Assembly (NCBI GenBank): GCA_017465055.1
Contig: JAFTWZ010000001.1
Span: forward strand, 1 to 64,000
DNA length: 64,000 nt
Source: Alistipes sp.
Lineage (GTDB): Bacteria > Bacteroidota > Bacteroidia > Bacteroidales > Rikenellaceae
Direction: 5' to 3'
The notes under the pieces were generated by a model. That model searched no databases. It was not told where the DNA came from and saw nothing but the letters and a program-made list of their open reading frames with translations. This document shows, one piece after another, positions 35,927-43,984 of the stretch. The position numbers and the translations under genes are program-made. Position 1 is the stretch's first letter. Every line of letters starts with the position of its first letter.

Positions 35927-38755
35927 ATGAGAAGACTACTTATTTCACTCCTAACACTACTCTTAAGTGTTTCGAGTATCTACGCTCAGAGCGTAACCGA
36001 CCAACTGCCTATCGACCCAGCTGTTCGCGTAGGCGTATTGGACAATGGTATGACCTACTTTATTCGTCACAACGAAAAACCTAAGGGTCAGGCCGATTTC
36101 TACATCCTTCACAACGTTGGGGCTATCCAAGAGGATGATGACCAGCAGGGTTTAGCACACTTCCTCGAACATATGGCTTTTAACGGCACTAAGAACCTTC
36201 CAGACAAAGAGATGATCAATCGTTTGGAGAGCATAGGCGTGCAGTTTGGCCTTAACCTAAATGCCAGCACATCGTGGGACTATACTCAATATATGATTAC
36301 GGATTGTCCCGCTACAGAAGAGAATATCGATTTGGCACTTCTTATCCTCCACGACTGGTCGCAGTTTATCGCCTTGCAGCCCGAGGAGATTGACTCGGAG
36401 CGCGGCGTGATAATGGAGGAGCTTCGCACACGCGATGGTGCACAGCTTCGAGCTCAGAGCGATATGCTTAAGCATCTCTTCAAAGGCTCGTTATACGAGC
36501 ACCGCAACCTTATCGGCTACCTCGATGGCCTTAAGTCGTTCGACCACACAACTTTGGAGAACTTCTACAAGAAGTGGTATCGCCCAGAGTATCAGGCCCT
36601 CGTTATCGTTGGCGACGTAAATGTTGACCAGGTAGAGGCAAAGATTAAGTCATTGATGGCTGACATCCCAGCGTCACCAGCTGATGCTGCCCAAAAGGCT
36701 GTAATTAGCATACCTACTACCGAAGAGCCTATTATTTCTGTATTTACCGACCCAGAGCTTACTCAGTCAAGCGTGATGATGTTCGCACGCCGCGAGGCTA
36801 TGCCTAAGGAGTATAAGAATACCATCTTGGGTATCACAAACCAATATATAAACTCATTTGTCTCGATAATGATGAGCAACCGTTTTGCCGATATTGCTCA
36901 GCAGGCAAGTGCTCCAATTCTCGCTGGCTCAATGTCAGAGGGTGGCATTGGCATCTGCCCAACATTCGAGGCTACACAATTTTATATCACAGCCCACGAG
37001 GGACGCACAGACGAGGCCTTCCGCGCTATGTACACCGAGATGGAGCATATGCGTCGCCACGGCTTCACCATTGGTGAGTTCGAGCGAGCTAAGCAGGAGA
37101 TTCTCCGATGGGCTGAGCGTCAGTATGCCAATCGCAACGACGTGACAAACGGAGAGTATTCGGAGCGATATTTAGAGCACATTAAGGGTGGCAATCCAAT
37201 AATGGATGCCGAGACAGAGTGGCAGCTCGATCAGGCTCTTATCAACAGCCTCACTGTTGACCAGGTTAACCAGGCATACAGCCAGATGGTTCGTCCTAAT
37301 GAGAACCTTGTAATCCTTGTTCGCTCGCCTAAGAGAGATGGTATTGACATCGTAACAGAGGAGGAGATTAAGAGTATCATTGCTGATATTGAGACAGAGA
37401 GCATCGAGCCATACACCGACAATACTGTTATTGAGCCGCTAATTTCGCCCAATACAAAGCTTAATGGTTCTAATGTGAAGAGTACCATACAAAACGACTC
37501 TTTAGGTTATACCGAGTGGACACTAAAGAACGGAATCAAAGTCGTTGTACGTCCCTCGACACTTAAGGCCGATGAGGTGCACATCGCAGCCATTGCCAAA
37601 GGTGGCAAGTCGATGCTTTCTACTGAGGAGGCCCTGCAAACCGACTACTTAGCTATGGTTATGCAACAGTCGGGCATCGGTAAGTTCTCGGCAACAGAGC
37701 TTGGCCGACAGCTCGCTGGCAAGAGTGCCTCAGCATCTGTTGGTGTCGGAGCTTATGAGCACAGCATTTCGGCAGGTGGCTCGCCTAAGGATATTGAGAC
37801 CATTCTACAACTTATCTACCTTAACTTTACTGCTCCACGTTTCGACCAGACCGACCTCGATAACCTAAAGAGTATGTACGTACCCTACTTCCGAAATATG
37901 GAGGCCGATCCAAGCTACATTATGGCCAAGCAGTCAAGCAGCACACTCTACCAGAACAATCCTCGTCGCCAGGTCTCTTCTGTAGCAGATATCGAAGCAC
38001 TATCAATCGAGGCACTTAGAGGTGTACACTCTAAGCTCTACTCCGATGCTGATAGTTTCCGCTTTATGATTATTGGCAACGTAGACCTTCAGACCCTAAA
38101 ACCTCTTGTAGAAAAGTATATAGGCTCGCTACCAACATCGAAAAAGATCGAGTATGCTGTTGTAGACGATGGTGTTCGTACGGCCAAAGGTAAGGTTGTA
38201 AATGACTTTAGTGCACATATGCAACAGCCTAAGGTATCTGTCAACCTCACCTACTCTGGAGACATCGCCGATAATGCTAAAAATCGCGTTGTGTTAGACC
38301 TGCTAAAGCGAGCTCTTGACTCACGCTATATGATCTCTATCCGCGAGGAGAAGGGTGGAACTTATGGAGTACGCGTAAGCGGAGGAACAAACAAGTATCC
38401 CGTTGAGCAATATGTAATTACGATTAAGTTCGATACCAACGAGCAGCTTGCCGATGAACTTATCGAGATTTGCGATGCTGAGCTTCGCAAGATTGCCGAG
38501 GAGGGCCCATTAGTTGAAGATATTGCCAAATCAAAGGAGTTCCTGCAGAAGAACTACAGCAATGTCTTGGAGAGTAATAGTGGCTGGATGTCTACCATAT
38601 ATAATTGGTATGAAGAGGGATACAACTACAAGGATGAGTACCTCGACATCTTGGCAAGTATAACAGAGAATGATATCAAGGCCCTTGCGCAGAGAATATT
38701 AGCGGATGGTAACCGCACGTTAGTTGTTATGCGACCAGGTGCCACAACAGAATAA
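35927..38755 (+). CDS. M16-family zinc metalloprotease (pitrilysin type), exported
   Basis: A 942-residue peptidase with a signal peptide (cleavage near SIYAQ). The inverted zinc motif HFLEH is at residues 78-82 with H78, H82 and catalytic E81, and the third ligand is in ERGVIMEEL near 160. A second M16 half (from about residue 530, ...WTLKNGIKVVVRPS...) lacks HxxEH, as usual for the inactive partner half. It should degrade peptides in the periplasm. Monocistronic by its promoter and lack of close neighbours. Confidence 0.94.
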   Translation: MRRLLISLLTLLLSVSSIYAQSVTDQLPIDPAVRVGVLDNGMTYFIRHNEKPKGQADFYILHNVGAIQEDDDQQGLAHFLEHMAFNGTKNLPDKEMINRLESIGVQFGLNLNASTSWDYTQYMITDCPATEENIDLALLILHDWSQFIALQPEEIDSERGVIMEELRTRDGAQLRAQSDMLKHLFKGSLYEHRNLIGYLDGLKSFDHTTLENFYKKWYRPEYQALVIVGDVNVDQVEAKIKSLMADIPASPADAAQKAVISIPTTEEPIISVFTDPELTQSSVMMFARREAMPKEYKNTILGITNQYINSFVSIMMSNRFADIAQQASAPILAGSMSEGGIGICPTFEATQFYITAHEGRTDEAFRAMYTEMEHMRRHGFTIGEFERAKQEILRWAERQYANRNDVTNGEYSERYLEHIKGGNPIMDAETEWQLDQALINSLTVDQVNQAYSQMVRPNENLVILVRSPKRDGIDIVTEEEIKSIIADIETESIEPYTDNTVIEPLISPNTKLNGSNVKSTIQNDSLGYTEWTLKNGIKVVVRPSTLKADEVHIAAIAKGGKSMLSTEEALQTDYLAMVMQQSGIGKFSATELGRQLAGKSASASVGVGAYEHSISAGGSPKDIETILQLIYLNFTAPRFDQTDLDNLKSMYVPYFRNMEADPSYIMAKQSSSTLYQNNPRRQVSSVADIEALSIEALRGVHSKLYSDADSFRFMIIGNVDLQTLKPLVEKYIGSLPTSKKIEYAVVDDGVRTAKGKVVNDFSAHMQQPKVSVNLTYSGDIADNAKNRVVLDLLKRALDSRYMISIREEKGGTYGVRVSGGTNKYPVEQYVITIKFDTNEQLADELIEICDAELRKIAEEGPLVEDIAKSKEFLQKNYSNVLESNSGWMSTIYNWYEEGYNYKDEYLDILASITENDIKALAQRILADGNRTLVVMRPGATTE

Positions 38756-38931
38756 TAGATATCGGTTTAACACACAGTCCACAAACAAAATATACCGCCA
38801 TTAGCACGTAATGTAGTAGATATGTAGCACTGATAATTTATTGACAGAGAGGTGCTAATAAGAGATTGACACACGAGACTTTCTCGACAGAGTTATTGTT
38901 AAAAGTGGTTGGATGTGGCCTCGAAAAAAAC

Positions 38932-38962
38932 GGAGGTGACTAAAAAGTTAATTAGCCACCTC
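38932..38962. repeat. GGGGATGAC palindrome, diverged copy
   Basis: GGAGGTGACTAAAAAGTTAATTAGCCACCTC: both arms changed together (GGAGGTG.../...CACCTC) compared with GGGGATGAC/GTCATCCCC, so pairing is kept by compensating changes. Confidence 0.8.
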
Positions 38963-38973
38963 ATTTTTGTTAT

Positions 38974-39093
38974 GAGGTTGAATAAAAAGTTGTAGTTTTA
39001 GGCCTGCGATGCCCGAAAAAGCGGAGTTTACTGAGCGTAAATGAGCATTTTGAGGGCGAGCATAACGACAAAATACACTTTTTATTCAGCCTC
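38974..39093. repeat. E1 inverted-repeat element, short form
   Basis: A 120-base copy from GAGGTTGAATAAAAAG to CTTTTTATTCAGCCTC, same orientation as the copy at 16646 and nearly the same interior. Confidence 0.9.
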
Positions 39094-39174
39094 GACGATT
39101 TAAAGGTTGCTGATGACCGCTTTTCACAATAAATAAATTTAGGCAAGTATATAGGATTTTACACAAAAGAGATT

Positions 39175-39182
39175 TATATTTG
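39175..39182 (+). promoter_or_regulatory. -7 box of the accessory-island gene
   Basis: TATATTTG, 19 bases before the ATG at 39202. Confidence 0.5.
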
Positions 39183-39201
39183 TGTAAAATCTTTCTTTAA
39201 T

Positions 39202-39807
39202 ATGAAAAAATTTTTAATTGTCTCGCTCACACTAATATTTTCGCACATATCGGCATTAGCGCAACTTCCACCACCAGACATCTTATCCAAGATGGTGATA
39301 GCGACAATAAATATCGATAAGGCGCGATGCGATTATGATTGCTACCTTGTTCGATTTAATAAAGGCGCAACATCGTTGCACGACAGACTTAGCAGTCTGG
39401 ATTATAAGGCATCTGAATTGGACTATTCGGTTGACGATTTTATGATGAGCCTTAATGCCAACGAGCAAGGATATCTATTTCATTCGTACGAAGACAATGA
39501 TAGATGCGGAGAATCTTTTCGACAATTTCTGAAGAAGCATAAAATAAAATTACCATCTTCAGTACTGATTACCTGGGTGTCATCATCTGAAGATGGAATA
39601 GTCGATATAGGATGTACATCCACCCACTATCTTAGAAGAAGATTGGGAAAATTCCTCGTATCTGTAAATTATGACAGCGATTGTATTTATACTTGGAAAT
39701 ATGACTCTATCAACAACAGGTATGAGATTATCTCTATTGACCATCATAAATTCCAAGACAATGAAGGTTTGGGCATATCTGTAGAGTGCAGTAACAGCGG
39801 GTTTTGA
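39202..39807 (+). CDS. Hypothetical exported protein, possible immunity protein
   Basis: A 201-residue protein with a signal peptide (MKKFLIVSLTLIFSHISALAQ). The mature part has Cys residues near 43, 47 and 101 and a basic C-terminal half, with no family that I recognise. Base composition is clearly AT-richer than in the core genes. It lies directly before an orphan toxin-like tail, whose reading frame overlaps its last 23 bases. An exported immunity protein against a cell-wall-acting toxin is a context-based guess; the last residues may be read from a recombination joint. Confidence 0.6.
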   Translation: MKKFLIVSLTLIFSHISALAQLPPPDILSKMVIATINIDKARCDYDCYLVRFNKGATSLHDRLSSLDYKASELDYSVDDFMMSLNANEQGYLFHSYEDNDRCGESFRQFLKKHKIKLPSSVLITWVSSSEDGIVDIGCTSTHYLRRRLGKFLVSVNYDSDCIYTWKYDSINNRYEIISIDHHKFQDNEGLGISVECSNSGF

Positions 39808-40171
39808 TTTTAATGGCGCCATCAATGGTATTGAAGTTATACAACATCACGGTTCTCACGCAAAATATACAGAGGCAATACGAAAGAGAATCAAAACATG
39901 GATGGAGGATAATAAAAACTATACCCCCGAAGATGCTAAAGACTCGAAGACATATAGAGTTGTTAATCGAGATGGTTCACCCAAGATAAAGCCACATGGA
40001 GAATATAACATAATTAATGGCAAAACATATATGGAGGCAATTTTCTTTCATAGAACAAATTGGAGTGGAAAGGCTACAAGTTCTTCTCAAGGTTGTTTGA
40101 TTATTGATGCTCGATTTTGGAGACAAGTAGAACAGCAATTAGCACATCATCAAATATATATTTATTATTAA
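39785..40171 (+). pseudogene. Orphan C-terminal toxin-like fragment (L,D-transpeptidase-like motif)
   Basis: An open frame of 128 codons with no start at its beginning; an internal ATG at 39902 would give 89 residues. The beginning (GFDFNGAINGIEVIQHHG) looks like the pre-toxin linker of an Rhs or similar polymorphic toxin. The end has a His followed by a Cys loop (FFHRTNWSG ... SSQGCLIID), reminiscent of the H...S-x-G-C active site of YkuD transpeptidases. I read it as a detached toxin C-terminus without its delivery part. The gene after it (12 bases later) may be its immunity partner. Confidence 0.55.
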
Positions 40172-40183
40172 ATAGACAATAGT

Positions 40184-40666
40184 ATGAAACAATTCTTATT
40201 TTTGCTACTTACATTTGTATGCATAGAGGCATATGCACAACATTATGCATTTACACGACACCCTATGGGTAATCCTGTCAAATGTTACGACAATATGAAC
40301 ATGAAAGAGGTGCGATATAAAATCTATCCATTAAAAGAAGAGAGTAATGCAGGAGCTATTGTACAATTACTGCATAGCAAAGATAATTATATCGCTATTA
40401 ATGTTAATGGAGAGATAACCTATGTAAAAAAGGGATATTTGGCTGTTAATACGCGCAATTATAACGGCAAAACTCTATGTTTGTACGACCAACCCAACTA
40501 TGATTCCGAGGTTGTATATAAAACAACACAGGAGCATACTGTAACCATTTATAATATATGGAATGGTTGGTTATATGTATGTATAAATGAGAAAAATAGA
40601 GATAAGGTATATGGCTGGATTGAGCCCGATATGCAGTGTCCAAACCCTTTTACCTCTTGTCCTTAA
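40184..40666 (+). CDS. Exported SH3-like protein, candidate immunity protein
   Basis: A 160-residue protein with a signal peptide (MKQFLFLLLTFVCIEAYAQ). The C-terminal half has short beta strands and an SH3-like order (TLCLYDQPNYDSEVVYKT ... NGWLYVCINEKN..VYGWIEPD), as in bacterial SH3 proteins that bind cell-wall peptides. Located 12 bases after the orphan toxin-like tail, the arrangement of toxin then immunity. A periplasmic immunity role against a peptidoglycan-acting toxin is a hypothesis. AT-rich like its neighbours. Confidence 0.6.
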   Translation: MKQFLFLLLTFVCIEAYAQHYAFTRHPMGNPVKCYDNMNMKEVRYKIYPLKEESNAGAIVQLLHSKDNYIAINVNGEITYVKKGYLAVNTRNYNGKTLCLYDQPNYDSEVVYKTTQEHTVTIYNIWNGWLYVCINEKNRDKVYGWIEPDMQCPNPFTSCP

Positions 40667-40727
40667 AATCAAATGTATGAACCTATCTAATATTTCCAGA
40701 TAAGTTCATTATATCACTTTACATTTT

Positions 40728-40763
40728 ATGACCAAAACAACCCGCATCGTACGCTTGTGCATA
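40728..40763 (+). repeat. Direct repeat DR, left copy
   Basis: ATGACCAAAACAACCCGCAT... matches 42001-42036 at 32 of 36 positions in the same orientation. The pair brackets the hairpin array, the Rhs remnants and the SUKH gene. Confidence 0.75.
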
Positions 40764-40798
40764 AAGTACACTCAGCGTTTTAAGCACCCCCTCCCACA

Positions 40799-41040
40799 CG
40801 GGTATTAAAAAAGAGACCCGTGCAGTGAAAGAGGCGATAGGGCTAATGATGGTGTCCTCCCCTTATTCGCGGGTATTAAAAAAGATACCCGTGCTATGAA
40901 AGAGGTCAAGGATAGGTCAACATCGTAACCTTACACCCCATATATCGCGGGTATTAAAAATAATACCCATACTATAAAGGAGGCGATCGAGCTAATGATG
41001 GTGCCTCCCCCTTATTCGAGGGTATTAAAAAAGATACCCA
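40799..41040. repeat. Four-copy array of GGGTATT hairpins
   Basis: Copies at 40799, 40870, 40948 and 41019, spaced 71, 78 and 71 bases. Each has GGGTATTAAAAA..ATACCC (or GACCCG) forming a short hairpin, followed by a partly conserved spacer (GAAAGAGGCGAT.GAGCTAATGATGG). A related GGGATTTTTAATACCC is at 42047-42062 next to the right direct repeat. Confidence 0.8.
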
Positions 41041-41202
41041 TGTTGTGACAGATATCAGCGGTATTTGGCTGTTGAGGGCTTGCAAATGTCGTATAATCTT
41101 TGTAACTTGCCAAAGCAAATTACTACCGTGAACGGCAAAACAGTAAAGTACACCTACTTTGCTGATGGCACAAAGCATAGAAAGTCGATTGCACTTGTGT
41201 AG
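41029..41202 (+). pseudogene. Rhs/YD-repeat remnant
   Basis: The 57-codon open frame ending at TAG 41200-41202 translates to a YD-repeat-like stretch: LQMSYNLCNLPKQITTVNG, then KTVKYTYFADGTKHRKS. This SYN-LNLP-x-ITT..GK...Y-YxADGTK pattern is typical of Bacteroidetes Rhs-family proteins. No start, no further repeats: only a fragment of the core before the toxin end remains. Confidence 0.75.
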
Positions 41203-41324
41203 CTTTGCTCTTCAGTGTTCTTTACGGCATATTTACAATCTTTTTCTTGTTACATAGGAGTTCCTATGCACCGCAAAAACAGATTGCAAATCTACCACAA
41301 AATAACGCAGAATAGCTTTGCTAA

Positions 41325-41474
41325 CAACTACAACCAACTTTCAAGGCAGTAGATGCAGCAGGCAAAGGCTTTGCCTATACTGGTTATTTGAGATGGAGTG
41401 TGCAGAATGGCGCATTAACTCCAGAGAATATTGGAATAACGAGTTTCCTACTAACACTGATTAATCATGATTAA
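41325..41474 (+). pseudogene. Possible second toxin-tail remnant
   Basis: A short frame between stops reads VDAAGKGFAYTGYLRWSV then NGALTPENIGI, then ends inside the SUKH gene start. It has no start codon of its own and looks like the last part of a larger protein. Since the next gene is a SUKH immunity protein it may be the tail of the matching toxin. Between 41203 and 41325 I see nothing. Confidence 0.3.
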
Positions 41475-41952
41475 AGATGTAATTGAAGAATTGCGAAAAT
41501 TCTCAGATAGACTAACCGAATGGTATCCCCCTGCAAAGCGTGAAGATATCGAGGAGTTTGAACAGAGCTTAGGAGTAACATTGCCTGAAGATTTCAAAGA
41601 GTTCCTTATGGTAACCAATGGCTTTGAGATGATGTGCGATATGGTATTTGGTATTAAGAATAGACAAGAGGGTTTATATGAGGTATATCGTGTAGAACAC
41701 AACGAGCTCTATGCAAAAATGCCCCATCATCTAATTCCATTTTGTCCTGATGGTGCCGGCAACCACTACTGCTTCGACAATAACAATGACAATGTTGTTG
41801 TATTCTGGGAGTTTGATTTAGCGGCATACTACCAAGATAGACACGAAGAGTATGAGTGTGAGGTAGTATATCCTAACTTTGAGGCATTTGCACAAGAGGT
41901 GCTAATCGACTGGACTCTGCAGTTAGTCAACTATGATGGAGAGGATATATAA
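41467..41952 (+). CDS. SMI1/KNR4 (SUKH) family immunity protein
   Basis: A 161-residue acidic cytoplasmic protein with the SUKH-1 order: EWYPPAKREDIEEFEQSLGVTLPEDFKEFLMVTNGFEM in residues 18-56, then a mid-protein LIPFCPDGAGNHYCFD and a VVVFWEFD strand. SUKH proteins are the largest group of immunity proteins in polymorphic toxin systems, often against nuclease toxins. Here it sits behind Rhs and toxin remnants without an intact toxin, so it is an orphan immunity gene that could protect against neighbours' toxins. Confidence 0.85.
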   Translation: MIKDVIEELRKFSDRLTEWYPPAKREDIEEFEQSLGVTLPEDFKEFLMVTNGFEMMCDMVFGIKNRQEGLYEVYRVEHNELYAKMPHHLIPFCPDGAGNHYCFDNNNDNVVVFWEFDLAAYYQDRHEEYECEVVYPNFEAFAQEVLIDWTLQLVNYDGEDI

Positions 41953-41988
41953 AACGCATTAATCAGTAGTAGTTATTTTTAAACATAT

Positions 41989-42477
41989 CTACACATTTGG
42001 ATGACTAAAACAACCCGCATCGTATGCCTTTGCATACTCGGTGCGGGGATTTTTAATACCCACAACAAAAGCTATTAACATAACAGCCTTGTTGTGCCAT
42101 TCAAAGGCTCTGTGATACTCCATTAGGTCGTCATCAATACTTAATCCCGACAACGAGTAGTCATACAACGTGCTACGCTCAGCACTAAACTTAATATTCG
42201 CTGATTCTATGAATAGTTGCACTTCGTCCCTATTTTGCATAGATAGATGCGCTGGGAGAAGGCCATCAACTTTGCCCTCGAAGCGAAATCTGCCACTATC
42301 GACATAGGTCGTATCATACTGCTTAAGCCATACGCCATCACGCTTTATGGGATAGCTTAGACAAACCATTTCGCCTTCTTCGGCATTAGTCATCGTGCCC
42401 TCGACAACAAATCCGCGCGCGCCATCACAGGCCGCGAGCAATACGATGCAACATAGGCTTAGTAAGACTCTCTTCAT
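41989..42477 (-). pseudogene. Truncated copy of the DUF4369-TlpA lipoprotein gene
   Basis: The first 125-130 codons match the gene at 32707-33891 closely (lipobox VLLAACDG, EGTMTNAE.GEMVCLSYPIKRDG, SMQNRDEVQLFIE, STLYDYSLSGLS), then identity stops at NKAV and about 30 unrelated codons follow to a stop. The helical part and the whole thioredoxin domain with CXXC are missing. If made, it would be a lipid-anchored DUF4369 domain alone. The start chosen (42477) corresponds to that of the full gene. Confidence 0.88.
42001..42036 (+). repeat. Direct repeat DR, right copy
   Basis: ATGACTAAAACAACCCGCAT..., partner of 40728-40763. It overlaps the unrelated 3' end of the truncated TlpA-like copy, so this joint is a recombination point. 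Confidence 0.75.
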
Positions 42478-42574
42478 ATATTGTGTTTCAGGCAACTATA
42501 TACTTTCTTAACGTACACCACTACATAATATTGCAAATTGCAGTTCGCACGTAGTAAATTCACAAAAAAATGTC

Positions 42575-42582
42575 TATCTTTA
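42575..42582 (+). promoter_or_regulatory. -7 box of the TPR lipid-island gene (duplicated promoter)
   Basis: TATCTTTA, in the same position within the duplicated intergenic segment as the box at 33989-33996; the ATG at 42612 follows after 29 bases. Confidence 0.6.
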
Positions 42583-42611
42583 CACTCGTATTACACAAAA
42601 TATAGCGAAGT

Positions 42612-43835
42612 ATGAAAAAGCAAGTGTTATCAATATTGCTTCTCCTTGTAAGTTCCTTTGCCGTGGGCCAGGAACCGACAAAAGAGCAGCAGAGGATGGC
42701 CTTAATTAATATGGTCGTGAATCAGCAGGCAAAGATTGCCCAGGATCCAGCCGCTGCAGCCAAAGCAGTGAGAGCTGCAACAGACAATGAGCTTGTGAAC
42801 ACCGATGCCTACGTATGGTATGTGAGCATTTTAGCAAAGAAGACCGTCATTGACAATGAGAACCGCAAGCGTGCCGAAGGCGTAGAATTTGACGAGGCGT
42901 TGATATACTCTTATGTATATGAGCTGGGTGTCGACCTCGAGAACTGCGAGAAGTATGACAACTTGCCCGATGCAAATGGCCAAGTAATGCCCAAGTACAA
43001 AGACTTCATCCTCAGAACCTATGCGCAGCAGTTCGCACAATTCTACAACGCCGGTGCTTACTACTACAATAACGAGGAGTATGAGAAGGCCTACGATCTT
43101 TTCAAGATGTTCATTGACACATCGGACAAACTATATAAGGAAGACCTTATTTATAAGGACACAATAAATGTTCCTATTACTGCATACTATATGGCACTCT
43201 GTGGAATGCAACTTAAGAACTATGATATGGTACTCACCTATATAGACCTTGCGATGGAGCACCCAGAAATTACAAATGACGCATTCCGTTTTAAGACAGA
43301 GGCTGTAAAGCAGAAGGGAGATATAAATGCTTGGCTGGCTCTCGTCAAAGAAGGTATTGAAAAGTATACCGATGACATCTACTTCAGCCAGTCTCTCATC
43401 TATTATTATGACAGAAACAATATGATGGAGGAACTTGATATGCTTGCTGATAACTTGATTGCATTAGTTCCATCATATCCTCTCTATGTTTACTTGAAAG
43501 GTTACATAGCTGGACGAAAAGAGGAGTATGATATAGCCATCAAATGGTACATAAAAACCCTCGAGGTTGACCCCAACTATGTAAACGCCTTGTCTAACCT
43601 GGCAAGCTGCTACATAATTACGGCCCGTAAATACAATGGTGAGGGTACTGCCGAAGATAATAATTTTGTTGAGAGCTGTTACCGAAGTGCTATTCCTCAC
43701 CTTGAGAAACTGCGCCAGATTGCCCCTAACGAGCACAACTTATGGTTCGATAACCTCATCTCCTGCTACTACAACCTCAAGATGGCCGATAAGGTTAGTG
43801 AACTTGAGAAACTTCAGGAGTCTCTGGGCTATTGA
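42612..43835 (+). CDS. Exported TPR protein
   Basis: A 407-residue protein with a signal peptide (MKKQVLSILLLLVSSFAVGQ), without a lipobox Cys, and tetratricopeptide repeats over about residues 130-400 (for example AGAYYYNNEEYEKAYDLFKM and GRKEEYDIAIKWYIKTLEVDPNYVNALSNLASCY). Binding of other exported proteins is the usual role; no partner is known. The gene has the same upstream region as the TPR regulator at 34025, but the coding sequences are not alike. Confidence 0.82.
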   Translation: MKKQVLSILLLLVSSFAVGQEPTKEQQRMALINMVVNQQAKIAQDPAAAAKAVRAATDNELVNTDAYVWYVSILAKKTVIDNENRKRAEGVEFDEALIYSYVYELGVDLENCEKYDNLPDANGQVMPKYKDFILRTYAQQFAQFYNAGAYYYNNEEYEKAYDLFKMFIDTSDKLYKEDLIYKDTINVPITAYYMALCGMQLKNYDMVLTYIDLAMEHPEITNDAFRFKTEAVKQKGDINAWLALVKEGIEKYTDDIYFSQSLIYYYDRNNMMEELDMLADNLIALVPSYPLYVYLKGYIAGRKEEYDIAIKWYIKTLEVDPNYVNALSNLASCYIITARKYNGEGTAEDNNFVESCYRSAIPHLEKLRQIAPNEHNLWFDNLISCYYNLKMADKVSELEKLQESLGY

Positions 43836-43984
43836 CACTAAAAACCGCTACAAAAATTAGAGAAGAACTCAGGCTAAAAAAGAGACTTTAGGGACAGAGC
43901 GATGGTTGCGGAGAAACACAGATACCCGACATCGCTTTGTCGCTTTGGCATTTTCCTCGATTGAATTTCTGATAGAAGACCGCA
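43836..43984. other. Short gap with no recognised feature
   Basis: The 150 bases between the TPR gene and the repeat array contain a GCGATG...CATCGCTTTGTCGC inverted pair but no gene or clear terminator. Confidence 0.4.

Larger units (their letters stand above)
38756..39201. other. Intergenic segment with palindrome, E1 copy and promoter
   Basis: About 450 bases. The first 170 show no structure except a CTGATAATTTATTG word like those behind the TPR regulator gene. The rest consists of the palindrome and E1 element listed separately and the promoter of the next gene. Confidence 0.6.

Noticed and set aside
40799..41040. CRISPR array
   Set aside because: Repeats are hairpins of about 22 bases with 50-base segments that resemble each other, and no cas gene is near.
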